The position numbers and the translations under genes were made by a program. Below, piece after piece: positions 6,216 through 13,876 of a stretch of DNA of 37,964 nt. Each line of letters starts with the position of its first letter. The first letter of the stretch is position 1. The stretch is taken from the NCBI GenBank assembly GCA_051155755.1, contig DAXETY010000164.1, forward strand, positions 1 through 37,964. Reading direction: 5' to 3'. This DNA comes from DAXETY01 sp051155755. Its GTDB lineage: Bacteria; Desulfobacterota; Desulfobacteria; Desulfobacterales; SG8-13. The notes below the pieces were generated by a model, which saw only the letters and a program-made list of their open reading frames with translations, did no database searches and had not been told where the DNA came from.

Positions 6216-7853
6216 TTAGGCCGCCTCTCCCAGAATCGCCCGCATGTCTTCATCCGGGGTCATGATCGGCATGATGTTGAAGTTTTTCACCAGTACGTCC
6301 AGCACGTTCTGGGAAACAAATGCCGGCAGGCTGGGTCCCAGCCGCATGTCCTTGATCCCCAGATGCAGCAGGGTCAGCAATATGGCAACGGCTTTCTGCT
6401 CGTACCACGAAATGATCAGCGACAGCGGCAGGTCGTTGACCCCGCAGTCGAAGGCATCCGCCAGGGCCTGGGCGATTCGCACGGCCGAATAGGCGTCGTT
6501 GCACTGACCCACATCCAGCAGCCGCGGAATCCCGCCGATGTCGCCCAGATCCTTGTCGAAGAAGCGGAATTTGCCGCAGGCCAGGGTTAGCACGACACAG
6601 TCCCGGGGCACTTTTTCCACGAATTCGGTGTAATAGCTGCGACCCGGTTTGGCCCCGTCACAGCCGCCCTCCAGAAAGAAATGACGGATGTCCTTGTTCT
6701 TGACGGCGTCGATCACCTTGCCGGCCACCTCCATCACGGCGTTGCGCGCAAAGCCCACCATGACCGTCTTGCCTTCGACATCTTCTGTGAATCCGGGCAT
6801 TTCCAGCGCCTTTTCGATCACCGGCGAATAATCATGGTTCATGATATGATTGACGCCGGGCCATCCTACCAGGCCGGTGGTAAACAGGTTGTCGCGATAG
6901 GAATCCTGGGGACGCTGCAGGCAGTTGGTGGTCATCAGGATGGCGCCCGGAAACTTGCCGAACTCCTTGACCTGATTCTGCCAGGCGGTACCGTAGTGTC
7001 CGTAAAAATGCGGATACTTTTTCAGCTGCGGGTAGCCGTGCGTCGGCAGCATCTCGCCGTGGGTGTACACGTAGATGCCTTTGTCCTCGGTCTGTTTGAG
7101 AATTTCTTCCAGGTCTTTCAGATCGTGACCCGACACCAGGATGGCCTTGCCTTTTTTGGCTCCCAGCGGCACGGAGGTGGGCACCGGATGACCATAGGTT
7201 TCGGTGTTGGCCGCATCCAGCAGTTCCATGGTCCACAGGTTGGTCTCGCCCGTGGTCAGGGCCAGGTTGATCCAGTCTTCGACGCCCAGGTTCGGATCGA
7301 GTGTGGCGGCCAGGGCCTCGTGGACGCGGGTAAAGATGCGTTCGTCGGTCTTGCCCAGGATGGCGGCATGACTGGCGTAGGCGCCGATCCCCTTGATGCC
7401 GTAAATCACCAGCTCCCGCAGGGACTGGATGTCCGGATCGGTCTGCGGGCCTCCTTTGGGACCGACCTTTTCGCCTTCGGCGACCATGGCCTCCTTGCCG
7501 GAAGGTGGGGTATAGGTGGCCGCTCCTTCGGGAAAATCCGCATTCCCGCCGGCGGCCCGGAATTTTTCCTTCAGGGCTTCGCGATGATCGACGGCTTTCT
7601 CGACCAGGCGCACGAAGCGTTCCGGATTGAAATTGACGTTGGTCAGCGTGGAGAACATTGCATCCACGGTAAATCGGTTGACGGCATCGTCGCTGACGCC
7701 GACCCGGCGGCCTTCCACCGCCACCTGGGACAATCCCTTCAGGACATAAATCAACAGATCCTGCAGCTCGGCCACTTCGGGCTGTTTGCCGCACACGCCG
7801 ATCTTGGTGCACCCTTCGCCCTTGGCGGTCTGCTCACATTGAAAACAAAACAT
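6216..7853 (-). CDS. hcp: Hybrid cluster protein (class I Hcp, hydroxylamine/NO reductase)
   Basis: 545 residues, the usual length for class I. Hcp is a cytoplasmic Fe-S protein with a hybrid Fe-S-O cluster. It was first described as a hydroxylamine reductase and is now mainly seen as a high-affinity NO reductase and nitrosative stress enzyme. The N-terminal cluster ligands are Cys3, Cys6, Cys15 and Cys21 (MFCFQCEQTAKGEGCTKIGVCG), the anaerobe-type spacing. Hybrid-cluster ligand motifs are all visible: VSGHD and YTHGEMLPTHGYP (His, Glu), TTNCLQRP, EGGCDGAKPGR, LACGKFRF, GQCND, and WYEQKAV (Glu, Lys). The start at 7853 has GGAGGAAACC before it. The promoter has an HcpR-type operator shared with the divergent regulator gene. 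No separate NADH:Hcp reductase gene is visible here; the nearby ferredoxin-like protein may serve. Confidence 0.97.
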   Translation of the reverse strand: MFCFQCEQTAKGEGCTKIGVCGKQPEVAELQDLLIYVLKGLSQVAVEGRRVGVSDDAVNRFTVDAMFSTLTNVNFNPERFVRLVEKAVDHREALKEKFRAAGGNADFPEGAATYTPPSGKEAMVAEGEKVGPKGGPQTDPDIQSLRELVIYGIKGIGAYASHAAILGKTDERIFTRVHEALAATLDPNLGVEDWINLALTTGETNLWTMELLDAANTETYGHPVPTSVPLGAKKGKAILVSGHDLKDLEEILKQTEDKGIYVYTHGEMLPTHGYPQLKKYPHFYGHYGTAWQNQVKEFGKFPGAILMTTNCLQRPQDSYRDNLFTTGLVGWPGVNHIMNHDYSPVIEKALEMPGFTEDVEGKTVMVGFARNAVMEVAGKVIDAVKNKDIRHFFLEGGCDGAKPGRSYYTEFVEKVPRDCVVLTLACGKFRFFDKDLGDIGGIPRLLDVGQCNDAYSAVRIAQALADAFDCGVNDLPLSLIISWYEQKAVAILLTLLHLGIKDMRLGPSLPAFVSQNVLDVLVKNFNIMPIMTPDEDMRAILGEAA

Positions 7854-8013
7854 GGTTTCCTCCTTTGGATTGGAATAATAAGGAAATGGTGCGATCTCCG
7901 ATAATCAGTAAAGAACTCCGATTTTCCGAGCCGTCAACCGCAAGAAATCGCAGAAAAAATTTTCCGACGGGACAATCTGCGGCAGACGGAGCTTAACTGC
8001 CCGGGTAGCCGCT

Positions 8014-8055
8014 TTTATACGCCGGCCGCAGAAACGATTCCTTGACTTGGGTCAA
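8014..8055 (-). promoter_or_regulatory. hcp promoter with perfect HcpR-type operator
   Basis: TTGAC-TTGG-GTCAA at 8042-8055 is a perfect palindrome. On the minus strand TATAAA lies at 8019-8014, with its centre 32 bp from the palindrome centre, giving an expected start near 8007 and an activator site near -41.5 (class II activation). The site lies between the divergent hcp and regulator genes and could also control the regulator. Confidence 0.75.
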
Positions 8056-8117
8056 GACGGCATGATTTTTTTTGAAATCGGGGTCTTTCGAATGAGCGAT
8101 TGGATAAGGGAGCAGCC

Positions 8118-8804
8118 ATGGATCCGATACTGCGGGCAATCGCCGGTTTTCCGGCCTTCAGCGGCCTGTCCGCCGACGAGTTGAGTGCATTGCGGCAAAT
8201 TGCCGTTCAACGGAAATGTGCCCGGGGCGAGATCGTTTTTTCCGAAGGCGATCCGGGCAACGGCTTTTACGTGGTGATCGAAGGTCAGGTGAAAGTCTAC
8301 AAGCTTTCCCCCGAGGGAAAGGAACAGATCCTGCACATTATCCGTCCGGGGGAACCATTCGGTGAGGTGGCGGTGTTTGCCGGGCGCTCCTTTCCGGCCA
8401 ACGCCGAAGCCATCGAAGCCAGTCGCCTCCTGTTCCTGCCGAGAGTTTCGTTCGTGGAACTGATCCGCCGGAATCCCTCCCTGGCCATGAACATGCTGGC
8501 AGTGCTGTCGCGGCGTCTGCGCCAGTTCACCCTGCAGGTGGAAAACCTTTCCCTGAAGGAAGTTCCGGGGCGATTGGCGTCTTATCTGCTGGTACTTTCC
8601 GCAGAGCAGGGAGATGCCGGGGTCGTCAAGCTGCCCATTTCAAAAGGCCAGCTGGCCAGTCTGCTGGGGACGATTCCGGAGACGCTGTCGCGGATATTTG
8701 CACGTATGACCGACCAGGGCATGATCGAAGTGCGGGGCAAAACCATCGATCTGCTGGATCGCAGCGGCCTGAAAGCGGTCGCCGAACAGGGCAGGGGGGT
8801 GTAG
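8118..8804 (+). CDS. hcpR: Crp/Fnr-family transcription regulator, HcpR-like
   Basis: 228 residues. Residues about 10-120 form a cyclic-nucleotide-binding-fold sensor domain (FPAFSGLSADELSAL, GEIVFSEGDPGNGFYVVIEGQVKVYK, PGEPFGEVAVFAGRSFPANAEA). A long dimer helix follows, then a C-terminal winged helix (LPISKGQLASLLGTIPETLSRIFARMTDQGMIEV). There is no N-terminal Cys cluster as in Fnr. HcpR proteins sense nitrosative stress, some with haem, and activate hcp. Divergence from hcp and the palindrome between them support this assignment. The ATG at 8118 is chosen because AAGGGAG lies before it; a TTG 18 bases upstream has no such site. Confidence 0.88.
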   Translation: MDPILRAIAGFPAFSGLSADELSALRQIAVQRKCARGEIVFSEGDPGNGFYVVIEGQVKVYKLSPEGKEQILHIIRPGEPFGEVAVFAGRSFPANAEAIEASRLLFLPRVSFVELIRRNPSLAMNMLAVLSRRLRQFTLQVENLSLKEVPGRLASYLLVLSAEQGDAGVVKLPISKGQLASLLGTIPETLSRIFARMTDQGMIEVRGKTIDLLDRSGLKAVAEQGRGV

Positions 8805-8884
8805 GCGGGCATGCCGGTGAGTTTTAGAGGGACAACTGCACCAGCTCAAGTGAGAAAAAAAACATTCGTTCCGCTGAAAATCCG

Positions 8885-8914
8885 TTGACAGGAAAAATCG
8901 GATTAAACTATACT
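8885..8914 (+). promoter_or_regulatory. Sigma70-type promoter for the Cys-rich/ABC locus
   Basis: TTGACA at 8885-8890 and TATACT at 8909-8914, separated by 18 bp, 28 bp before the start codon of the Cys-rich protein. A strong consensus match. Confidence 0.7.
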
Positions 8915-8942
8915 TGCCAGGTAGGAAATAGGTGAGCCATCC

Positions 8943-9359
8943 ATGATTCGACACCATTGCAGAAATCCTGATTACATATACAAAACTGCCGCCGTTTGGC
9001 TGGCCCTCTGGCTGGCCCTGGGCGCTACCGCCGTCGTTGCGGCGCCAACTCCGACCTGCAACGGGCCCTGCTGCTGCATGCCGGGCGAATCGATTCAGCT
9101 GCGGTCCGCCCAGCGGCACTGTTGCAGCGATTCGACCGCAGGCTCCTGCCATTTCACCGCATCCGACGCCGCTGCCGTGCAGCCGGCCACGGTGTTCCAT
9201 GCATTGCCGGACGGCGGCCGCATTCTGCAGACGCTGTCCGGCTTCCAGCGGGACGAAGATGCCGACCCCCAGGGCGAAGTAACCGATATTATGGACTTTC
9301 TTCATCGGACAAAACCGTCGTTACCCCTTTACCTGCAGCACAATTCCCTGCTTTGTTGA
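8943..9359 (+). CDS. Cys-rich exported protein of unknown function (138 aa)
   Basis: Not recognised as a named family. Residues about 14-34 are a hydrophobic signal segment (AAVWLALWLALGATAVVAA) with a likely cleavage after VAA. Immediately after come CNGPCCC (Cys39, 43, 44, 45) and then HCCSDSTAGSCHF (His59, Cys60, Cys61, Cys69, His70), which looks like a metal- or disulfide-rich site in the periplasm. The C-terminus ends in a lone Cys. The start at 8943 has GGTGAG upstream and a good promoter at 8885-8914. It precedes a DUF2318 protein and an ABC transporter on the same strand (264-bp gap), so a role in periplasmic metal or thiol handling is a reasonable but unproven guess. Confidence 0.7.
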   Translation: MIRHHCRNPDYIYKTAAVWLALWLALGATAVVAAPTPTCNGPCCCMPGESIQLRSAQRHCCSDSTAGSCHFTASDAAAVQPATVFHALPDGGRILQTLSGFQRDEDADPQGEVTDIMDFLHRTKPSLPLYLQHNSLLC

Positions 9360-9623
9360 TCCGCCCGACCTTTGGCGATTTGCCGTCTCAACACCCCATG
9401 CAGTTCGTTACCGTAGCGTTCTGACTGTAAAAAACGATTGGATCCGATGCAAGGCAAGCGGTTCCATCGCCCGGTACCGAAACGGCAAAGAGTGGTGTCC
9501 AACCGAATCTCGAATGCAAACCGGCGCGAATGTTTTCCGGTTTTCGACGGGCAGCCGGGGCCCGGTTTTTCCGTCGGCGGTAATTATAAAAACGTGCGAT
9601 TCCAAATCGAGGAGAATGACCCC

Positions 9624-10172
9624 ATGGCGAAAAAAAAGAATACCATCAACGAACTTCAAGCGGAAAAAAAGGCGCGGGTGCTGGGCACCGCCGGGAAAAA
9701 GCGCCGGCTGCCCTGGATTCTGATCATCGTGGCAGGGGTGGTTGCCGCCGCGGCTGTCTTCGTGCTGCAGAAACCCGGCGGCAACCGTTATGCCGCCGAG
9801 GAGGCCGGCAGCCCCACGGGAGCCGCCGCGATCGCCTTTCCGCTTGCCGTTTTTGAAGACGGCCGGGCGCGCCACTACGAATTCAGCCAGGATGGGCTGA
9901 CCATCCGCTATTTCATATTGAAAAGCTCCGACGGTGTGATCCGCTCGGCCTTCGACGCCTGTGACGTCTGCTGGCAGGCCGGCAAAGGATACTACCAGGA
10001 CGGGGACGTCATGGTGTGCCGCAACTGCGGGCGCCGTTTTGCCTCGGTGCTGGTCAACGAGGTCCAGGGCGGCTGCAATCCGGCCCCGCTGCGCCGATCC
10101 ATTCAGGGCGACCGGGTCGTCATCCAGGTGCAGGACATTCTGCAGGGGCGCGGCTACTTCAACTTTTCCTGA
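9624..10172 (+). CDS. DUF2318-domain membrane-anchored protein
   Basis: 182 residues. A basic cytoplasmic N-terminus (1-29) and one membrane segment (30-49, LPWILIIVAGVVAAAAVFVL) are followed by an external domain with the DUF2318 signature: FDACDVCW (Cys113, Cys116), GYYQDGDVMVCRNCGRRF (Cys132, Cys135) and GGCNP (Cys151). These four to five cysteines suggest bound metal. DUF2318 proteins occur with FTR1/P19-type iron uptake and with FtsX-like transporters, for example, as I recall, in the Campylobacter p19 locus; the biochemical role is not settled. The ATG at 9624 is chosen for its GAGGAG site and because the upstream in-frame extension has no recognisable features. The transporter permease follows after 52 bp. 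Confidence 0.85.
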   Translation: MAKKKNTINELQAEKKARVLGTAGKKRRLPWILIIVAGVVAAAAVFVLQKPGGNRYAAEEAGSPTGAAAIAFPLAVFEDGRARHYEFSQDGLTIRYFILKSSDGVIRSAFDACDVCWQAGKGYYQDGDVMVCRNCGRRFASVLVNEVQGGCNPAPLRRSIQGDRVVIQVQDILQGRGYFNFS

Positions 10173-10224
10173 AGCAGGAATAGAACCCTGCACTTGTAAC
10201 CATCCCGATAAAGGTGATCGCACC

Positions 10225-11382
10225 ATGACACTGAAACAAATTGCAATTCGCAACCTGCTGCGCCGGAAGGCCAAGGCTGCTTTCATCCTGGCCGGCCTGG
10301 CCATCGGCGTGGCCACGGTGGTGGCCGTCGTGGGGTTCGTGGAGACAATGACCAAGGACATCAACCACAAACTCGAAAAATACGGCGCCAACATCCTGGT
10401 GGTGCCGCGATCCGAAAACCTGCCGCTCACCTACGGAGGCCTCACCCTCGGGGGTGTCTCTTTTGAAATGGAAGAAATTCGCGAATCCGACCTGGCGGCC
10501 GTACATAAAATCAAAAACGCCCGCAACATCGCCGCACTGGGGCCGATGGTTCTGGGCGTGGTCAACATTCAAGACCGCCGGGTTTTGATGGCCGGCATGG
10601 ACTTCAAGGCCGCCGCCGTCCTAAAGCCCTGGTGGCAGGTGCGTGGGGCTCTGCCCGAAGACGGGCAGCTGCTGGCCGGGTCCGAAGCATCCCGGCTTCT
10701 GGGATTGCATCCCGGCCAACGGGTCGAACTCAAGGGACGCGAGTTGGCGGTGTCCGGCGTGCTGCAGCCCACCGGCAGCCAGGACGACCAGCTCGTGTTT
10801 ACCCGGCTGGGCACCGCGCAACAGATTCTGAGCAAGGAAGGGCGCATTTCCATGGTGGAAGTGGCGGCCCTGTGTCATGATTGCCCGGTCGAAGAAATGG
10901 TGGTTCAGATCTCCGAGAAGCTTCCGGGCGCCAATGTCATGGCCATCCAACTGGTCGTCAAGGGACGCATGCAGACCCTGGATCAGTTCCGCAAATTCAG
11001 CTTCGGTGTATCGGCGGTGGTGATCCTGGTGGGCAGTCTGGTGGTACTGGTCACCATGATGGGCAGCGTGCGCGAGCGAACCGAAGAAATCGGCATTTTC
11101 CGGGCGATTGGATTCCGCAAACGCCACGTCATGCATATCATTTTTCTGGAGGCGGCCATGATTTCCCTGCTGGCCGGCGCACTGGGCTATCTGCTTGGCA
11201 CTGCCGCCGCGGGACTCGGCCTGCGTCTTTTCGTGGAAAACCCCACGGCAATCATGCCGTTCAGCGCCTCCCTGGCAGTGGGCTCGTTTGGCCTGGCGCT
11301 GCTGGTGGGGCTGGGTTCGAGCGCCTATCCAGCCCTGATGGCCGCGCGGATGGACCCGAACGATGCACTCAAGACCATCTGA
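10225..11382 (+). CDS. ABC transporter permease, FtsX/MacB type
   Basis: 385 residues with the MacB/LolC topology: one N-terminal membrane helix (about 18-40, AAFILAGLAIGVATVVAVVGFVETM), a large external domain (about 45-255), and three C-terminal helices (AVVILVGSLVVLVTMMGS, FLEAAMISLLAGALGYLLG, SFGLALLVGLGSSAYPALMA). It ends with the typical ARMDPNDALKTI. Such permeases act as mechanotransmitters for periplasmic partners rather than as channels. The external domain contains CHDC, a possible redox or metal site. The start at 10225 follows AAGGTGAT. With the DUF2318 protein upstream and its ATPase downstream (169-bp gap), it forms a three-gene export or periplasmic-processing unit. The substrate is unknown; metal or haem-related transport is suggested by the partners. 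Confidence 0.9.
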   Translation: MTLKQIAIRNLLRRKAKAAFILAGLAIGVATVVAVVGFVETMTKDINHKLEKYGANILVVPRSENLPLTYGGLTLGGVSFEMEEIRESDLAAVHKIKNARNIAALGPMVLGVVNIQDRRVLMAGMDFKAAAVLKPWWQVRGALPEDGQLLAGSEASRLLGLHPGQRVELKGRELAVSGVLQPTGSQDDQLVFTRLGTAQQILSKEGRISMVEVAALCHDCPVEEMVVQISEKLPGANVMAIQLVVKGRMQTLDQFRKFSFGVSAVVILVGSLVVLVTMMGSVRERTEEIGIFRAIGFRKRHVMHIIFLEAAMISLLAGALGYLLGTAAAGLGLRLFVENPTAIMPFSASLAVGSFGLALLVGLGSSAYPALMAARMDPNDALKTI

Positions 11383-11551
11383 TCGCCCGAAGCGAACCGG
11401 TGGCTTTCGAGCCCCAAATCGCTTCACCGCTGCGATGCAGAGACGACAGAGAATTTCTTTTCTTGCTTTTGCCGTTGGCAGAACCGCAAGCGGAAGTCAG
11501 AATCCGTACCAGGTGATCCAAACTTGTGATGATTGACCAGGAGACATCCGA

Positions 11552-12259
11552 ATGAGCTTACTGATTGCCGAAAACATCACCAAAATCTACGGCAGCGGCC
11601 CGGCGGCCGTCAAGGTCATCGACGGCATGCATTTTTCCATCGAATCGGGGGAATTCGTGGCCGTGATGGGAGAGTCCGGATCGGGGAAATCCACCCTGCT
11701 GTCGGTCCTGGGAGCGATGAACGCTCCGAGCTCCGGACGCATGTACGTGGATGATATCGACATTTACGGCTTGAATCCGGAACGCCGGGCCGATTTTCGC
11801 CGCGAGTTTCTGGGGTTCGTGTTCCAAAGTTTTCACCTGATCCCCTACTTGACCGTGATTGAAAACGTGCTCCTGCCGCTTTCCATCGTTCGCAGCGGAC
11901 GAAGCGCCAAAAAGGCAAAGGCCGAGGCGGCTCTGGAAAGCGTCGGATTGACCGACAAAGGCCACCGGCTTCCCCACCAGATCTCCGGCGGGGAAAAAGA
12001 ACGCGTGGCGGTGGCCCGGGCCATCGTCAATTCGCCGCCGATTTTGCTGGCCGACGAACCCACCGGCAGTCTTGACTCGAAAACTTCGCGGGAAATCATG
12101 CAGCTGCTGCAGAATCTGAATCACGAGGGCATGACGGTGATCATGGTCACACACAGCCACGAATGCGCCCGCTACGCCACGCGGGTGCTGCAGATCGCTG
12201 ACGGTATCCTGGTGGAAGCGGCAATGCCTCGCAATCACTGGATTGAAGCCCTGAACTGA
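11552..12259 (+). CDS. ABC transporter ATP-binding protein (LolD/MacB type)
   Basis: 235 residues, a single nucleotide-binding domain. Walker A is GESGSGKST (about 43-51), the Q-loop FQSFHLIPYLT, the signature ISGGEKERVAVARA, Walker B ILLADEPTGSLD and the H-loop VTHSHE. This matches the LolD/MacB/FtsE branch that pairs with FtsX-like permeases such as its upstream neighbour. The start at 11552 has AGGAG 8 bases upstream. It is the last gene of the DUF2318 transporter unit. Confidence 0.94.
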   Translation: MSLLIAENITKIYGSGPAAVKVIDGMHFSIESGEFVAVMGESGSGKSTLLSVLGAMNAPSSGRMYVDDIDIYGLNPERRADFRREFLGFVFQSFHLIPYLTVIENVLLPLSIVRSGRSAKKAKAEAALESVGLTDKGHRLPHQISGGEKERVAVARAIVNSPPILLADEPTGSLDSKTSREIMQLLQNLNHEGMTVIMVTHSHECARYATRVLQIADGILVEAAMPRNHWIEALN

Positions 12260-12403
12260 ACCTGCAGACCCGGGATTCCAGCGGCGGGCTTCGAACTCCC
12301 GGCCGGAAACGAAGATGCGATTCAAGTGTTTCAAACAATCAGATTCATATCCAGCCTTCTTTTCAACCGTCTCCAAGCCATCGCTGCCGCGTAACTTCAC
12401 AGC

Positions 12404-12432
12404 TTGACACCCTTTCGGCGTTTCCCTATAGT
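12404..12432 (+). promoter_or_regulatory. Sigma70 promoter, near-consensus
   Basis: TTGACA at 12404-12409 and TATAGT at 12427-12432 with an ideal 17-bp spacer. Expected transcription start about 12439, only some 15 bases before the 102-bp inverted repeat. Confidence 0.75.
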
Positions 12433-12453
12433 GCCGAGGTTTAAATACCGTAA

Positions 12454-12555
12454 CCTAAACTGAGCGGTTCAAATTTTCAAAATGTAAGATCGATTTAAAT
12501 CTTCTGAGCAAATAAGAAATTAAGGTTTCTGAAAATTTGGAACGCTCAGTTTAGG
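12454..12555. repeat. 102-bp imperfect inverted repeat (hairpin RNA or MITE-like element)
   Basis: The arms 12454-12479 and 12530-12555 (26 bp) match as reverse complements at 24 of 26 positions. The outer ends read CCTAAACTGAGCG and its complement. The AT-rich centre holds a smaller inverted repeat (AAGAT ... ATCTT). No clear target-site duplication is seen. Being directly behind a strong promoter, it would be transcribed into a long hairpin: a structured leader, a small RNA, or a small mobile-type element. Confidence 0.7.
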
Positions 12556-12706
12556 CATAAATCAGGCCGGGCCGGTCATCGAGATCGGTTCGCGCGTCGA
12601 TCGAGAAGGCGATTCCGGTGTACTGGACGAGGAAACTTTTTGAACCTATCTTGCTGGCGGAATGGAAATTCGAACTCAGCGCCACCGACCTGCGAGCGAT
12701 AATCGA

Positions 12707-13876
12707 ATGACCGAAAGCAACCCGCACGATAACCGTCAGCTCCTGATCATGATCGCCGGGATCAAGGGGGCCGTGGCTTCCACCCTGGCGCTGGCCGTTT
12801 CGGCCATGCAAAATGATCCGGACCTGGTGCGGCCGAGCCTGACCACCGGCGCCCGGTTTCCGCATTTGCCCCCCTTGGAATCCACGGTGGTTGCCGGATG
12901 GGACGTCTCCCGCCAATCCATGGCCGATGCCGCGGCCTGCCAGCGGATATTGCCCGATTCCGTCTGCCGCTTGCAGCAGGCCGCCATGGACCGAATCGAG
13001 GTTCGCATTGCGCCTCCGGCCGAAACCGGACTGCGGGAACAGGTAGACCGGCTGATGGCAGACATCGATTCGTTCTGCGCCGGCCACCGCGGTTGTCTGC
13101 CGGTACTTGTCAATCTTCTTCCGGCCGCCCCGATCCAGGCACTGGACCAATGCCGGAACCTGGAAGAGCTGTACCGTACGGCCGATGCAAAAGCCCTGCC
13201 CGACCTGGCCTATACGATTGCCGCGGTGCGCTCGGGGATCGCACTGGTCAATTTCACCCCCAATGCCGTGGAACTGCCGTTTTTGATCCGCGAGGCCGAA
13301 TCCCGCGGTGTTCCGGTGGCCGGACGGGACGGCAAAACCGGCCAGACCTACCTGAAAGTCGTGTTGGCCTCGGCCTTGAAAGCACGGAGTCTGACGGTGG
13401 ACGGCTGGTACAGCCTGAACATTCTGGGCAACGAAGACGGACGCAACTTGATGGAACCGGATCGGGCGGCGGGAAAACTCGCCAACAAAACCGACCTGCT
13501 GAACGACATCCTCGGCTATCCGGTGGGCGAACGCTACGGCCGATCGACACACACGGTCCGCATCGATTACTATCCACCCCGCGGTGATGCCAAGGAAGCC
13601 TGGGACGTCGTCGATTTCCGGGGTATCTTTGGACTGCCCATGACCTTGCGGCTGAATTTGCAGGGCCGGGATTCGATCCTGGCGGCACCGCTGGTACTGG
13701 ATCTGGCCCGCTGGATGGCCGCCGTTCAATCGGCCGGTATCGGCGGGGCCGTACCCGAACTCGGGTTCTACTTCAAAAAACCGGTCGGTCCGAATCCGCC
13801 GGTGCGCTTCGAAGAACAGCTGACGGCACTGACGGTTCTGGAGCGGCGATGCATGGAAGGAGCGCAGCGAACCTGA
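12707..13876 (+). CDS. myo-Inositol-1-phosphate synthase family protein
   Basis: 389 residues. The N-terminal Rossmann motif IAGIKGAVASTLA binds NAD in this family. The central segment NILGNEDGRNLMEPDRAAGKLANKTDLLNDILGY is the hallmark lyase/isomerase region, and RIDYYPPRGDAKEAWDVVDFRG is also typical. Family members convert glucose-6-phosphate to inositol-3-phosphate, but bacterial divergent members occur in clusters of unknown cyclitol chemistry, so the exact substrate is open. The start at 12707 (MTESNPHDN) is chosen over 12662 because the extra 15 residues are basic and unlike the family; neither has a strong ribosome site. Its TGA stop overlaps the ATG of the next gene. The upstream promoter and hairpin element probably drive both. 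Confidence 0.87.
   Translation: MTESNPHDNRQLLIMIAGIKGAVASTLALAVSAMQNDPDLVRPSLTTGARFPHLPPLESTVVAGWDVSRQSMADAAACQRILPDSVCRLQQAAMDRIEVRIAPPAETGLREQVDRLMADIDSFCAGHRGCLPVLVNLLPAAPIQALDQCRNLEELYRTADAKALPDLAYTIAAVRSGIALVNFTPNAVELPFLIREAESRGVPVAGRDGKTGQTYLKVVLASALKARSLTVDGWYSLNILGNEDGRNLMEPDRAAGKLANKTDLLNDILGYPVGERYGRSTHTVRIDYYPPRGDAKEAWDVVDFRGIFGLPMTLRLNLQGRDSILAAPLVLDLARWMAAVQSAGIGGAVPELGFYFKKPVGPNPPVRFEEQLTALTVLERRCMEGAQRT

Larger units (their letters stand above)
12260..12706. other. Intergenic region with promoter and inverted-repeat element
   Basis: 447 bp without a gene. It contains a strong plus-strand promoter (12404-12432) and a 102-bp inverted-repeat element (12454-12555), after which the inositol-phosphate-synthase-like gene begins. 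The first 140 bases show nothing I can name. Confidence 0.7.

Noticed and set aside
6020..6253. A 77-codon minus-strand frame beyond the end of hcp
   Set aside because: Its product is largely translated 9-mer repeat and terminator hairpin; no homology or ribosome site.
8100..8117. TTG start six codons upstream of the HcpR-like ATG
   Set aside because: The ribosome site AAGGGAG fits the ATG at 8118 and lies inside the extension.
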